A stretch of 64,000 nt of DNA from Stutzerimonas stutzeri (GTDB lineage: Bacteria > Pseudomonadota > Gammaproteobacteria > Pseudomonadales > Pseudomonadaceae), in the NCBI GenBank assembly GCA_002345575.1, contig DDVX01000015.1:1-64000 (forward strand). Reading direction: 5' to 3'. Shown in pieces: positions 8,859 to 17,261 of the stretch (the first letter of the stretch is position 1; every line of letters begins with the position of its first letter). A program made the translations under genes and the position numbers. The notes beneath the pieces were generated by a model. That model made no database searches. It was not told the DNA's origin and saw only the letters and a list, made by a program, of their open reading frames with translations.

Positions 8859-9848
8859 CTAGCCGCTTCGGCCAACTTTACTTTTCGCTGGCGGAGTCGA
8901 TTTATCTACTACCTCGGTTGCGCGCTCGGCCCTGCGCGGCTGCCGACGGCTACCTTGCCTGACCTTGGCCTTGCTCAAGCCGTCCAGTTCGCTCTGTAGA
9001 TCCTGATTGCGTTGCTCCAAGGCCAGTTTGACGGCTTCTGCTGCGCTGAGCTGATTCCTTAGAGCCTCCAGGGTTTGGGATTTCTGATCCAACAGACGCT
9101 GCTGAACCTGCTGGTCCCTCAGCAACTGCCTTGCCTCGGTAAGGAGGCGTTCGTTGTCGCGATTCAGCTGGGTCAGTTCGTCCTGCTTGACGATCAGCGT
9201 CTGCTGCAGCTGACGTATCTCCAGCTGAAGTTGCTGCACCTGCGACTCGTGTCGGCGTTGTTCCTGCTCACGCTGTTCCCTGCTGGCCTGTCGGTAGTGC
9301 TCCAGGGTGTCGCGCGCATGTTGGTGTTTTTCCTCCAGCGAATGGATCTGTGCGTCACGATCCTTTAGCCGCTCCTCCAGGTCGCGATTGGCCTGCTGTA
9401 GGCGGGCGTTCTCGATCTCGGCCTGCTGCCGTTGCTCGCGCGCCTGCTGCAACTCCTGATGAGTGGCCTGAAGTCGTTCGGCGTCGAGGGTGACCTGGTC
9501 TTCCAACTGTTGGATGCGGCTTTCGGCCTGTCGAGTCCGATGCTGGTAGTCGATTCGCTCACGTCCCAACTGCTCGCGCTCGCTAGCGACGGCAGCTTGG
9601 GCCTCTTCCTGCAGCTGGTCGGCCAGTTGGTTCACTAGGTTGGCCAGTTGTTCGCTCAGGGCAAGCGGCGCACCCGCACCGCCGTGATCGGCGGCCTCTA
9701 GCTCTTTCAGGTAGCGATGAATGGTGGTCTTCGAGCCGGTATTGCCTAGCTCAATCCGCACCGTATCAATGCTCGGATGTTCGCCGCGGGCGAGGAGGGC
9801 AGTGCGGGCTTTTTGCACCACCGCCTTGTTAATACCACCACGGGCCAT
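8859..9848 (-). CDS. tnpT: KfrA-domain coiled-coil protein, TnpT-like
   Basis: This DNA-binding protein has 329 residues. A KfrA-type N-terminal domain (about residues 1-60, with NKAVVQKARTALLARGEHPS and a helix-turn-helix) precedes a very long Gln/Glu/Arg-rich coiled coil (about residues 70-290) and a basic tail. It is transcribed away from a tyrosine-recombinase gene. The arrangement and sizes match TnpT and TnpS of Tn4651, where TnpT helps the recombinase resolve cointegrates at a site between the two genes. KfrA-like plasmid proteins are the alternative reading. Confidence 0.62.
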   Translation of the reverse strand: MARGGINKAVVQKARTALLARGEHPSIDTVRIELGNTGSKTTIHRYLKELEAADHGGAGAPLALSEQLANLVNQLADQLQEEAQAAVASEREQLGRERIDYQHRTRQAESRIQQLEDQVTLDAERLQATHQELQQAREQRQQAEIENARLQQANRDLEERLKDRDAQIHSLEEKHQHARDTLEHYRQASREQREQEQRRHESQVQQLQLEIRQLQQTLIVKQDELTQLNRDNERLLTEARQLLRDQQVQQRLLDQKSQTLEALRNQLSAAEAVKLALEQRNQDLQSELDGLSKAKVRQGSRRQPRRAERATEVVDKSTPPAKSKVGRSG

Positions 9849-9991
9849 GTCGATCTCCTACGATTTCGTACTAGTATACATACCATGTATTTACATTCTG
9901 TTTTTTATACATATTTCTCGCTAGTTGGTATCTAGATTAATATTGGATAATCATGAATTATCAAGTGTCAGAGCGTTTTGGGTCATGATTT
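9849..9991. other. Putative recombination (res-type) site and divergent promoters
   Basis: This AT-rich stretch lies between two divergent genes. It holds two dyads: ATACAT-ACC-ATGTAT (about 9877-9891) and GATAAT-CATGA-ATTATC (about 9945-9961). The second, with arms separated by a short centre, looks like a tyrosine-recombinase core site. By analogy with Tn4651 the resolution site should be here. Confidence 0.45.
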
Positions 9992-11032
9992 GTGTCCAAA
10001 GCCAGTACACCCAGGGGCGGCAGCGTGAATGACAAGGTAGAGCGCTATCTGCAGGCCGGCACACGGGCCAATACCCGGCGCAGCTATCAGCAGGCCATTG
10101 AGCATTTTGAGGTCAACTGGGGTGGCTTCCTGCCTGCCACCAGCGATGCTGTCGTTCGCTACCTGGTGGATCACGCCGGCACCTTGTCGAGTAATACGCT
10201 CAAGTTGCGCCTCGCAGCACTGGCTCAATGGCACGTCAGCCAGGGCTTCCCCGATCCCACCAAGACGCCGCTGGTACGGCAGGTATTGAAAGGCATCCGC
10301 ACGCTGCATCCGCGCCAGGAGAAGCAAGCTGAACCCTTACAACTGCGTCAGCTTGAGCAATGCGTCGCTTGGCTGGAGCAGTCCGGCGAGCAAGCGCGAG
10401 CGGACCATGATTTGCCGCGCTTGATGCGGTGCTGGCGGGATCGTGCATTGCTGCTGATGGGCTTCTGGCGAGCCTTTCGCAGTGATGATCTTTGCCGCCT
10501 GCGGGTTGAGTTCATCCAGGTTCGGACCGGGGAGGGGATGGAGCTGTTTTTACCCAGCAGTAAAGGGGACCGTGATAGCCAAGGGCAGACCTTCCGTGCG
10601 CCGGCGTTAGCCAGGCTTTGTCCGGTACACGCCTATGTCGATTGGATCAGTGTGGCCGGGATCGCTCACGGCCCGGTGTTCCGCAGTATTGACCGTTGGG
10701 GACGGCTGGGTGACATCGGGTTGCACCCGAACAGCGTGATTCCTATATTACGATCAGTGCTGGCAGGCGCTGGGCTTCCCGCCGAACTTTATAGCAGTCA
10801 CTCTCTACGCCGGGGCTTTGCGACCTGGGCTACCCGTAGTGGCTGGGATCTTAAAGCTCTAATGGCGCATGTCGGCTGGACAGATGGGCAATCTGCAATG
10901 CGTTACATTGAGAGCGTTGGAGTGTTCCCTGGGCAACTGAGTCCGGCGGCGGGGTTAGCTGGTGATACGGCGAGTCTGCCTGAGAAGCTCCAACCAGTGG
11001 GTCAGCGACAGGTGGGAGTACCGAGCCACTAG
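9992..11032 (+). CDS. tnpS: Tyrosine site-specific recombinase, TnpS-like
   Basis: This recombinase has 346 residues with an N-terminal SAM-like core-binding domain and a C-terminal catalytic domain. The catalytic set is visible: R163 in AFRSDDL, H270 and R273 in HSLRRG, H293 in HVGW and Y305 in MRYIES. The start is GTG at 9992 with no strong ribosome-binding site, so a slightly different start is possible. The divergent KfrA-like partner supports a TnpS role in cointegrate resolution. A phage-like or ICE integrase is the alternative, but no tRNA target or attachment repeat was seen. Confidence 0.7.
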   Translation: MSKASTPRGGSVNDKVERYLQAGTRANTRRSYQQAIEHFEVNWGGFLPATSDAVVRYLVDHAGTLSSNTLKLRLAALAQWHVSQGFPDPTKTPLVRQVLKGIRTLHPRQEKQAEPLQLRQLEQCVAWLEQSGEQARADHDLPRLMRCWRDRALLLMGFWRAFRSDDLCRLRVEFIQVRTGEGMELFLPSSKGDRDSQGQTFRAPALARLCPVHAYVDWISVAGIAHGPVFRSIDRWGRLGDIGLHPNSVIPILRSVLAGAGLPAELYSSHSLRRGFATWATRSGWDLKALMAHVGWTDGQSAMRYIESVGVFPGQLSPAAGLAGDTASLPEKLQPVGQRQVGVPSH

Positions 11033-11264
11033 CGACTCAACCTATTGCTGCGCGTTAGCGGTGCTCCGTCATTCTGGTTAGGTGACTAGTGTCTCGCTAG
11101 TTCTGCTCTTAGCGCTGACTGAAGAAAGGGAGTATTATTCTCGCGCTTGCTCCGAGAATTAGTTGGCCCATGGCCTCCCCTTGGAGACACCCGAAGACCC
11201 GCCCATCAAAGGCGGGTTTTTCATTTTATGGCCCATAACGGCTATAAATGGACACTGCCCGGTC
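11033..11264. other. Intergenic stretch, presumed right edge of the mobile DNA
   Basis: No gene is visible here. It should contain the right end of the mobile element. A terminal repeat matching the left end was not found. A hairpin with a T-run (11197-11221) looks like the terminator of a gene no longer present. Confidence 0.4.
11197..11221 (+). terminator. Rho-independent terminator
   Basis: The stem ACCCGCC / GGCGGGT with a 7-base loop is followed by a run of T. There is no intact gene directly upstream that it would serve, which hints that upstream sequence was replaced. Confidence 0.75.
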
Positions 11265-12527
11265 TTGATTAAGCGGATCTACATCGGCTTGGCAATTCTG
11301 GTCGTCCTGGGTGCGGCGTTGTTTTTCGCCCTGGTCTGGCGGCCGACCATCGCCCCCATCGCTCCGGGCTCGGTTGCGGGCTTCCCCGCCGAGCTGGTTG
11401 CCAAGGGTGAAGCCTTGGCCGGCGCAGGCTACTGCGCGACCTGCCACACGGTGAAGGGCGGACAGCCCTATGCCGGCGGCTATGGAATGCCTACCCCCTT
11501 CGGTGTCATCTATTCGACCAACATCACACCCGACCCGGATAGCGGAATCGGCCGCTGGTCCGAGGCGGCATTCATGCGTGCGATGCACGAAGGCGTCTCT
11601 CGCGATGGTTCGCATCTTTATCCCGCATTCCCCTACGACCACTTCACCAAGGTCGCCGACGAGGATGTGAGGGCACTCTATGCCTTCCTCATGACGCGTG
11701 AGCCGGTGAGCGCGCCGGCGCAGCGCAATACCCTGCCGTTCCCCTTCAACATCCGCGTCCTGCAAGCCGGCTGGAAGCTGCTGTTTATGGACCAGGGCCG
11801 CTATCGGCCGGTCGCCGGCAAGAGCGAAGCATGGAACCGCGGCGCCTATCTCGCCGAGGGCTTGAGCCATTGCGCCGCCTGCCACACGCCACGCAACGTG
11901 CTGGGCGCCGAGAAAGCCGCTGACGACAGCTACGCGGGCGCGATGATCGAAGGCTGGTTCGCGCCGGCACTGACGGCTGCCAATACCACACCGCTACCCT
12001 GGACCCAAGACGAGCTGTTCACCTACCTGCGCAGCGGAGCGACTGCCCTGCACGGCGTTGCCGCGGGCAAGATGTCGGACGTCGTGCACGACCTGGGCAG
12101 GCTTCCCGACGCCGATATCCAGGCAATAGCCGTCTATTTTGCCGACCTCAACGGCTCCTCCGCACTGAAGACAGGCAGCGATGAAGCGCTGGCCAAAGCG
12201 CTGGCGACCTCCGCTCTCGGCAGCCGCCTGGAACCCGACGCCGGAGCCGTCCTGTACTGGGCAGCCTGCGGGTCATGCCACTACAAAAGCGCAACGACGC
12301 CTCTCAGCGTGCGACCGGAGCTTGCCCTCAACAGTGCGCTCACCGCGGCCACCCCCGACACGTTCATCCATATCGTGATGGCTGGAATAGGTCTGGAAGA
12401 AGGCATCCCCAACGTGCTCATGCCGGCTTTCTCGCAGGCGCTGAACGATGGCGCTGGATTACTGTGCGATCCGCCATGGCAGCATTTTCTACCGGTACCA
12501 GTGTGGACAACGGATGCTCCGAAATAA
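11265..12527 (+). pseudogene. Three-haem c-type cytochrome, 3' end truncated
   Basis: This encodes a membrane-anchored multihaem cytochrome c of the AdhB/NicB type, an electron carrier for periplasm-facing dehydrogenases. It has an N-terminal anchor (KRIYIGLAILVVLGAALFF) and three haem sites: CATCH, CAACH and CGSCH. The probable start is the TTG at 11265. Cytochrome homology ends at ALNDG (about 12452). The remaining codons to the stop are antisense dnaE2 sequence, so the last 25-30 residues of the final haem domain are lost. No dehydrogenase subunit gene is adjacent, and no good ribosome-binding site is visible. The product may be unstable. Confidence 0.8.
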
Positions 12528-12834
12528 CGAACCCCCCAGGGTGCTGAGACAGATGACGAGGAAACCCAACAAGGAGGTCAGTTAGGATGAGCACCATCCG
12601 GATGGTCTGATTGTCTGGGTCAAAGCCCGCTTCTCGAAGCCTTTCCGGTGGCGGCATCTGATCGCTCCAGGCACCGCAGCATTTTGCTAACGCATCCACC
12701 TGGTCAGGCGGAAGGCCAATCGCCTTGCCGATATCTCTGATAGCGCCCGCAAAATGGTAGGTCGAGGCTACGCAGGTCAGCGCTGCACGCTCCCGTCCGT
12801 AGCGATTCCTGATAATTTTTTCTAGCGCTCGACG
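12454..12834 (-). pseudogene. dnaE2: Fragment of dnaE2 (error-prone DNA polymerase)
   Basis: On the minus strand about 127 codons read continuously as DnaE2/ImuC: NRYGRERAAL, STYHFAGAIRDIGKAIGLPP, DALAKCCGAWSD, GFPRHLSQHPGGFVIS, TLVPVENAAMADRTVIQ. Complete DnaE2 proteins have about 1,000 residues. The fragment lacks both ends: it stops exactly where the cytochrome gene begins (about 12453), and an in-frame TGA lies just before its first recognisable codons. DnaE2 works in SOS mutagenesis with ImuA and ImuB; neither is present here. Confidence 0.85.
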
Positions 12835-13211
12835 TCAGGCGCACGCGCCCTTTTTCGAAAATCCGCACTGCCTCAGGTCGACTAGCTGAAGCCAATAGAA
12901 AGGCCAGCCTCACCAGGGCCCCGGTATTCCAAAAAATCGTATGGACGGTCGGCGATCAGCAGGCCAGAGCCGGCATTGCATCGAGCATCTGGTTCGAAGG
13001 CCTTCGTTCCGGATTACTCCGGCGGTAGTAAGACCAATCGCCACGGGGTCGGGAAAAATTCCCGGCAGCACCGGGAATTTTTCCCTGTCGGCGGTGCGCG
13101 GAAGCTCTCGATAATCAGTTCTGGCAGTTTGCCAGCCGACATCGGCCAGCATGGAGAGTCGCCCGCAAACCCGCCCCGGCACGATCCGCCAAACAAGAAC
13201 AAGGAATGCCC
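12835..13211. other. Non-coding stretch before the TonB receptor
   Basis: Short open frames exist on both strands, but none has recognisable homology. The stretch contains the 15-base hairpin at 13051-13085 and an AAGGA ribosome-binding site at 13201-13205 for the receptor gene. It probably contains decayed sequence next to the dnaE2 fragment. Confidence 0.5.
13051..13085. repeat. Perfect 15-base inverted repeat
   Basis: The arms GGGAAAAATTCCCGG and its exact complement are separated by CAGCA. There is no T-run after it, so it is not a classical terminator. It lies 126 bases upstream of the receptor start and could act as an operator or leader hairpin. Confidence 0.6.
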
Positions 13212-15515
13212 ATGCAATATCAGATCTGCCGCAGCTGGACGCCCCGTCGCACGCTGCTTTCGCTCGCCGTTGCCGGCTTGTTGCCTGGTTTCGCCCAGGC
13301 TGAGGAGCCACTCGAGCTCAAGAGTGATGAGGTTGTCGCCACGACTCCGCTGCCCGGCATCGATCTGCCGAAGGATCGGGTTCCGGCCAACATTCAAACC
13401 CTGGACGACGAGCGCCTGCGCAAGCTGGGAGGGCAGTCTCTGGCAGAAAAACTGCAGCGCGGTCTGCCGAGCGTCAACCTCAACGAGACCCAGGGCAACC
13501 CCTATCAGGCAGACCTGAATTACCGGGGCTTCACCGCTTCGCCGCTACTGGGCACGGCCCAAGGCCTATCGGTGTTTCTCGACGGCGTGCGCATCAATGA
13601 AGCGTTCGGCGACGTGGTGCACTGGGACCTTATTCCCCAGACCGCCATCGCTGGGGCGGCTCTGGTGCCTGGCTCCAACCCACTGTACGGCCTCAACACA
13701 CTCGGCGGCGCCCTGGCGCTGGAAACCAAGCGGGGCGACACTCATCCTGGCGGCGCGGCGCAACTCTACGGCGGCTCCTTTGGCCGCTACGGTGGCTCAG
13801 TGGAGCATGGCGGCCAACATGAGGAGTTTTCCTGGTACTTGGCGGCCGAAGGGATGGATGAAGACGGCTGGCGCGACCATTCGCCGTCTGAGGTAGGCCA
13901 GCTGTTCGGCAAATTCGCCTGGACCACAGACAGCACGGACCTGGCCCTGACGCTGGCTCATGCTGACAACGATCTGATTGGTAACGGACTGATCCCCGAA
14001 AGCATGCATGAGCAGGACCGCGACGCGATTTTTACCTATCCCGACCAGACTGAGAACCGTAGCCACCTAATGGCGTTTTCCGGCAGTCACTGGCTGAGCG
14101 ATAGCGACCGGCTGTCCGGCACCGTCTATTTGCGGCGCACCCGCACAGCGACCCTTAACGGTGACGGAAACGATGAGTACGAAGACGAATATGAAGAGTG
14201 GGAAGACGACGGCTTCCTGGCCGGCGAGGGTCCGGAAACCGGCGTGCTGAACCGCACCCGTACTAGCCAGCGCGCCTACGGCCTGGCCCTGCAGTGGTCC
14301 CGTCATGCCGGGGCCCACCAGTTCGCCTTTGGCCTGTCCCACGACAACACCCGCGCCAGCTTTCACCAGAGCGAGCAAGGCGGTGAGCTGACCGATAAGC
14401 GCGGCATTCTTGCCACCGAGGCCGAAGACCCAGCCAATAGCCTGTTGGGTCGCACCCGCACTTCCAGTCTCTACGCCACCGACACATGGTCGCTAACCGA
14501 CGCGCTGCAGCTGACCGGCTCGCTACGCTACAACCGCACCCGGGTAGTCAACACCGATCGCATGGGAGATGACCTCAATGGCGATTTCACCTATCGCAAG
14601 CTGAACCCGGCGCTGGGGTTCGCCTGGCAGTTACAGCCCGCGGTGACCCTCTACGGAGGTTACTCCCAAGGCAATCGGGCGCCGACGCCGATCGAACTGG
14701 GTTGTGCCGATCCGGAAAATCCCTGCAGCCTGCCCAACGCCATGGCCGCCGATCCATTCCTGGAACAGGTCGTCACTCGCACCCTGGAATTTGGCGTGCG
14801 CGGCCAGCTGGCCAGCGGCACCGAATGGAACGTCACGGCCTTCCGCAGCCTTAACCACGATGATCTGCTGTTCGTCGGAACCGGTGGTAGCAAGGGTTAC
14901 TTCACCAACTTCGGCCGCACAAGGCGCCAAGGTATCGAGCTGGGCCTGGCCGGCGAGCAAGGGCCGGTCGATTGGCGGGTGGATTACACCTACTTGCACG
15001 CCACGTTACAGTCCTCTGCATGCATCCTGGCCGAGAACAACAGCACCGAGGGCGAGGGCGGCTGCCCGGATGACGAGATTTACATCTCCCGTGGCGACTA
15101 CCTGCCAGGGTTGCCGAAACACAACCTCAAGCTCGGCTTGGACTGGAATCTGAACGATCGGCTTCGTATCGGTACAACTGTGCTGGCGTATTCCGAGCAG
15201 TATGTGCGGGGCAATGAGAACAATCGTCATCAGTCCAACGACGAGGTCGAGGGCAGCGGCACACTGCCGGGTTATGCGGTGGTCAATCTGAGTGCCGATT
15301 ACCGCTTCGCTCGTGACTGGACTCTGTTCGGTCGGGTCGACAACCTGTTCGACAAGCGCTATGCCACGAGCGGCGCCTTGGCCGAAAACCCTTTCGTAGG
15401 CGCTGGCAATGCCTTCGAAACCGACCCGGAGGAGTGGCGCCACGAGCAGTTCATCGCGCCCGGTGCGCCGCGTGCTGGCTGGTTGGGCGTACGTTACGTT
15501 TGGGATGCGTTGTAA
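13212..15515 (+). CDS. TonB-dependent outer-membrane receptor
   Basis: This receptor has 767 residues: a signal peptide (cleavage near GFAQA-EEP), a plug domain (about residues 35-160, with LNYRGFTASPLLG and GLSVFLDGVRINEAFGD) and a 22-strand beta-barrel ending in a C-terminal aromatic-rich strand (GVRYVWDAL). The ATG at 13212 is preferred because AAGGA lies six bases before it. An extracellular loop near residue 320 is extremely acidic (DEYEDEYEEWEDD). The substrate is unknown. The neighbouring PQQ/ethanol genes raise the idea of uptake of a cofactor or metal complex, but nothing in the sequence proves it. Confidence 0.9.
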   Translation: MQYQICRSWTPRRTLLSLAVAGLLPGFAQAEEPLELKSDEVVATTPLPGIDLPKDRVPANIQTLDDERLRKLGGQSLAEKLQRGLPSVNLNETQGNPYQADLNYRGFTASPLLGTAQGLSVFLDGVRINEAFGDVVHWDLIPQTAIAGAALVPGSNPLYGLNTLGGALALETKRGDTHPGGAAQLYGGSFGRYGGSVEHGGQHEEFSWYLAAEGMDEDGWRDHSPSEVGQLFGKFAWTTDSTDLALTLAHADNDLIGNGLIPESMHEQDRDAIFTYPDQTENRSHLMAFSGSHWLSDSDRLSGTVYLRRTRTATLNGDGNDEYEDEYEEWEDDGFLAGEGPETGVLNRTRTSQRAYGLALQWSRHAGAHQFAFGLSHDNTRASFHQSEQGGELTDKRGILATEAEDPANSLLGRTRTSSLYATDTWSLTDALQLTGSLRYNRTRVVNTDRMGDDLNGDFTYRKLNPALGFAWQLQPAVTLYGGYSQGNRAPTPIELGCADPENPCSLPNAMAADPFLEQVVTRTLEFGVRGQLASGTEWNVTAFRSLNHDDLLFVGTGGSKGYFTNFGRTRRQGIELGLAGEQGPVDWRVDYTYLHATLQSSACILAENNSTEGEGGCPDDEIYISRGDYLPGLPKHNLKLGLDWNLNDRLRIGTTVLAYSEQYVRGNENNRHQSNDEVEGSGTLPGYAVVNLSADYRFARDWTLFGRVDNLFDKRYATSGALAENPFVGAGNAFETDPEEWRHEQFIAPGAPRAGWLGVRYVWDAL

Positions 15516-15569
15516 GCGTAAAAAACGACGGCACAGGGAGGTGCGTGTCGACGATAAAATCATTGGCCG

Positions 15570-15595
15570 GACCTCTCAGCAGTCGCGGAGAGGTC
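15570..15595. terminator. Hairpin downstream of the TonB receptor
   Basis: Perfect arms GACCTCTC and GAGAGGTC flank a 10-base loop. It lies 54 bases after the receptor stop. There is no T-run, so termination is only a possibility. Confidence 0.4.
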
Positions 15596-15742
15596 AGCCA
15601 GATCTCGGTTCAAGCTGCAACACAACGTGCGAAAGGACATCCAGCGCCGGATAGACGTTGGGGCAGGGATGGCGAAAGGAACCCGGCAATCCTTCGTTGA
15701 GTATGCATTTCAGGCCGGACGGTCCGTCGTCCAGGCCGAGCC

Positions 15743-16342
15743 TCATATCACTCGATCCAGTAGCAACGCTCGCGACTGCGCATCCAATGCAAGAAATACC
15801 ATCAGCGCGGCATAGGCATCGTTGGCGGCATAACGCTGCTGCGCTTCGGCCAGATTTTTGTTAGCCCAGTTGGAAGTCGACACGCTGCGTGACTTGCTTA
15901 TACCGGCACCCAGTACCGCCGCCACCGCACCGCGAAGCCCGACCTGACCCTTCTTGCCGTGATATCTCAGCGCCGAACCAAGATCGACGCTGTGCCGCAA
16001 TTCGATCCCCAACCGGGTGCGTAGACGGCTGCGATCGGACACCAGACCGAATCCGACTTTCAATACTTGGTCCGTCTCCAGCACCCGCTTAGCGGCCTCG
16101 ACGCAACCGGGTATTCCGATCTGAAAAAGATAGGCTTTTGTTGGCGTTGCGAACTGAATGAGGTGAGGCCCGCTGGACAGCTCGCCTACTGTGAAGGTGG
16201 GTTTGGATTCGGTATCGAACCCGATCTGTGCAAAGGTCAGGATGTCGTCGACGGCCTGGGCGAATTCCTCGGGCGTCGACGGCGTGACGATACGGTCGAG
16301 GGCGAGACCGTCGAAGCGGGGCAGGCGCTCGAGGTCGGTCAA
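15743..16342 (-). CDS. 3'-5' exonuclease, RNase D-like domain
   Basis: This exonuclease has about 199 residues and belongs to the DEDDy family. Motif I is FDTES, motif II lies in VGFGLVSDRSRL and motif III is YAANDAYAAL. It lacks the HRDC domains of full RNase D and resembles small 3'-5' exonuclease-domain proteins. The coordinates use a TTG start. In frame upstream are codons for IDIRIPQ preceded by GGAGG but without ATG, GTG or TTG, so the true start is uncertain. It is unrelated to its neighbours. Confidence 0.8.
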   Translation of the reverse strand: MTDLERLPRFDGLALDRIVTPSTPEEFAQAVDDILTFAQIGFDTESKPTFTVGELSSGPHLIQFATPTKAYLFQIGIPGCVEAAKRVLETDQVLKVGFGLVSDRSRLRTRLGIELRHSVDLGSALRYHGKKGQVGLRGAVAAVLGAGISKSRSVSTSNWANKNLAEAQQRYAANDAYAALMVFLALDAQSRALLLDRVI

Positions 16343-16459
16343 CTGGGGAATGCGGATATCGATAGGGCCTCCACTTCAAGCCGCTGAATCGTCGCCCTGG
16401 GAACGGGCGCGCACCTGCCATTAAAGCGCATGGCGCGCTGGTTCGATGCACCCGTCGTA

Positions 16460-17107
16460 TTACTTCTCCCAGTCCACTGGGCAATCGAAGCAACCGTCCA
16501 TATTGCTGCCTTGAAAGGTTGCATAGTGTCGGCGTGCGCCAGTCAGGGTCGCGTTGCCGAGATTGGCATCGTTGAGCTTGCCTTCCTGCAAATTAGCGTC
16601 GGTCAGATTCGCATGGTCGAGGTCGGCCTTGCTTAGCCAGGTCATTTCCAGGTTGGCGGCGGTGAGGTTGGCACCATGCAACTTCGCACCGCTCAAACGA
16701 GCGAATTCGAGATTGGCCGCAGTCAGGTTGGCCCCATTGAATCGCGCGGCCTGCGCGAACAGTCCCCAACCCTGAATGGCCACCAATTGCGCATCGGTGA
16801 AGTTCGCCAGACGCAGGTTGGCTTGTTGAAGACTGGCGCGGGTGAGGGTGGCGCCGGTCAAGTTGGCCTTCTCCAGATTGGCCAGGTCGAGATTGGCATG
16901 CCTCAGGTTGGCCCCGGTGAGATCGGCGCCGGTCAGATCCATCTTGCGCATGTCCTGGTTGCTCAGGTCGGCGCCGCGAAGATCGGCGTTGGCACATTTG
17001 CTTTCTGGCTGGATGACACAGCCATTGATGGTGGGCGGCTGGTCGTCAGCGTGCAGCGGCGCGCTGAGGATCACTGCGATGGGCAGCAGATAGCGGGATA
17101 TGTTCAT
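16460..17107 (-). CDS. Secreted pentapeptide-repeat protein
   Basis: This protein has 215 residues. A signal peptide (ISRYLLPIAVILSAPLHA) is followed by about 28 tandem A(D/N)LXX pentapeptides that should form a right-handed quadrilateral beta-helix (about residues 38-200). Cysteines lie on both sides of the repeats (CVIQPESKC before, CFDC after), which suits a disulfide-capped periplasmic protein. The start at 17107 has GGGAA upstream; another ATG exists at 17119. Cytosolic pentapeptide proteins of the Qnr type lack a signal peptide, so that role is unlikely. The function is unknown. Confidence 0.82.
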   Translation of the reverse strand: MNISRYLLPIAVILSAPLHADDQPPTINGCVIQPESKCANADLRGADLSNQDMRKMDLTGADLTGANLRHANLDLANLEKANLTGATLTRASLQQANLRLANFTDAQLVAIQGWGLFAQAARFNGANLTAANLEFARLSGAKLHGANLTAANLEMTWLSKADLDHANLTDANLQEGKLNDANLGNATLTGARRHYATFQGSNMDGCFDCPVDWEK

Positions 17108-17261
17108 GGCGGTTCCCATGTTCGATAGGTGAAGAAAGAGCAGCCGGCTCAGGCGAGGACCGTCAGGCCAGGAGAGCGCCAACTCTGTAGGCCAATCCAG
17201 TTCATGTCCCGCCAGCTGTTCCGTGTGCGGCTGTGCTCGCTCATCGAGCACAGCCGGCGTC

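Larger units (their letters stand above)
1090..11032. mobile_element. Putative Tn7/Tn5053-like transposon with TnpS/TnpT-like resolution genes
   Basis: This stretch begins with TGTGAGTGACTC at the broken 5' end of the LysR gene and carries tniA, tniB and tniQ reading inward. A cargo of DUF6088, BPSL0761, zinc-ribbon, helicase and XRE genes follows, and it ends in a divergent coiled-coil / tyrosine-recombinase pair. The tni genes are clearly more AT-rich than the cargo and the chromosome. I could not find a matching terminal inverted repeat or target duplication on the right, so the right boundary is provisional (somewhere between 11033 and about 11190). Two adjacent elements rather than one remain possible. 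Confidence 0.55.

Noticed and set aside
11197..11264. tRNA 3' end as an attachment site for the tyrosine recombinase
   Set aside because: The terminator is clear, but no tRNA-like arms or CCA precede it and no repeat flanks the recombinase gene.
12976..13518. Open frame overlapping the receptor start
   Set aside because: It is out of frame with the TonB receptor and its composition looks random; no ribosome-binding site.
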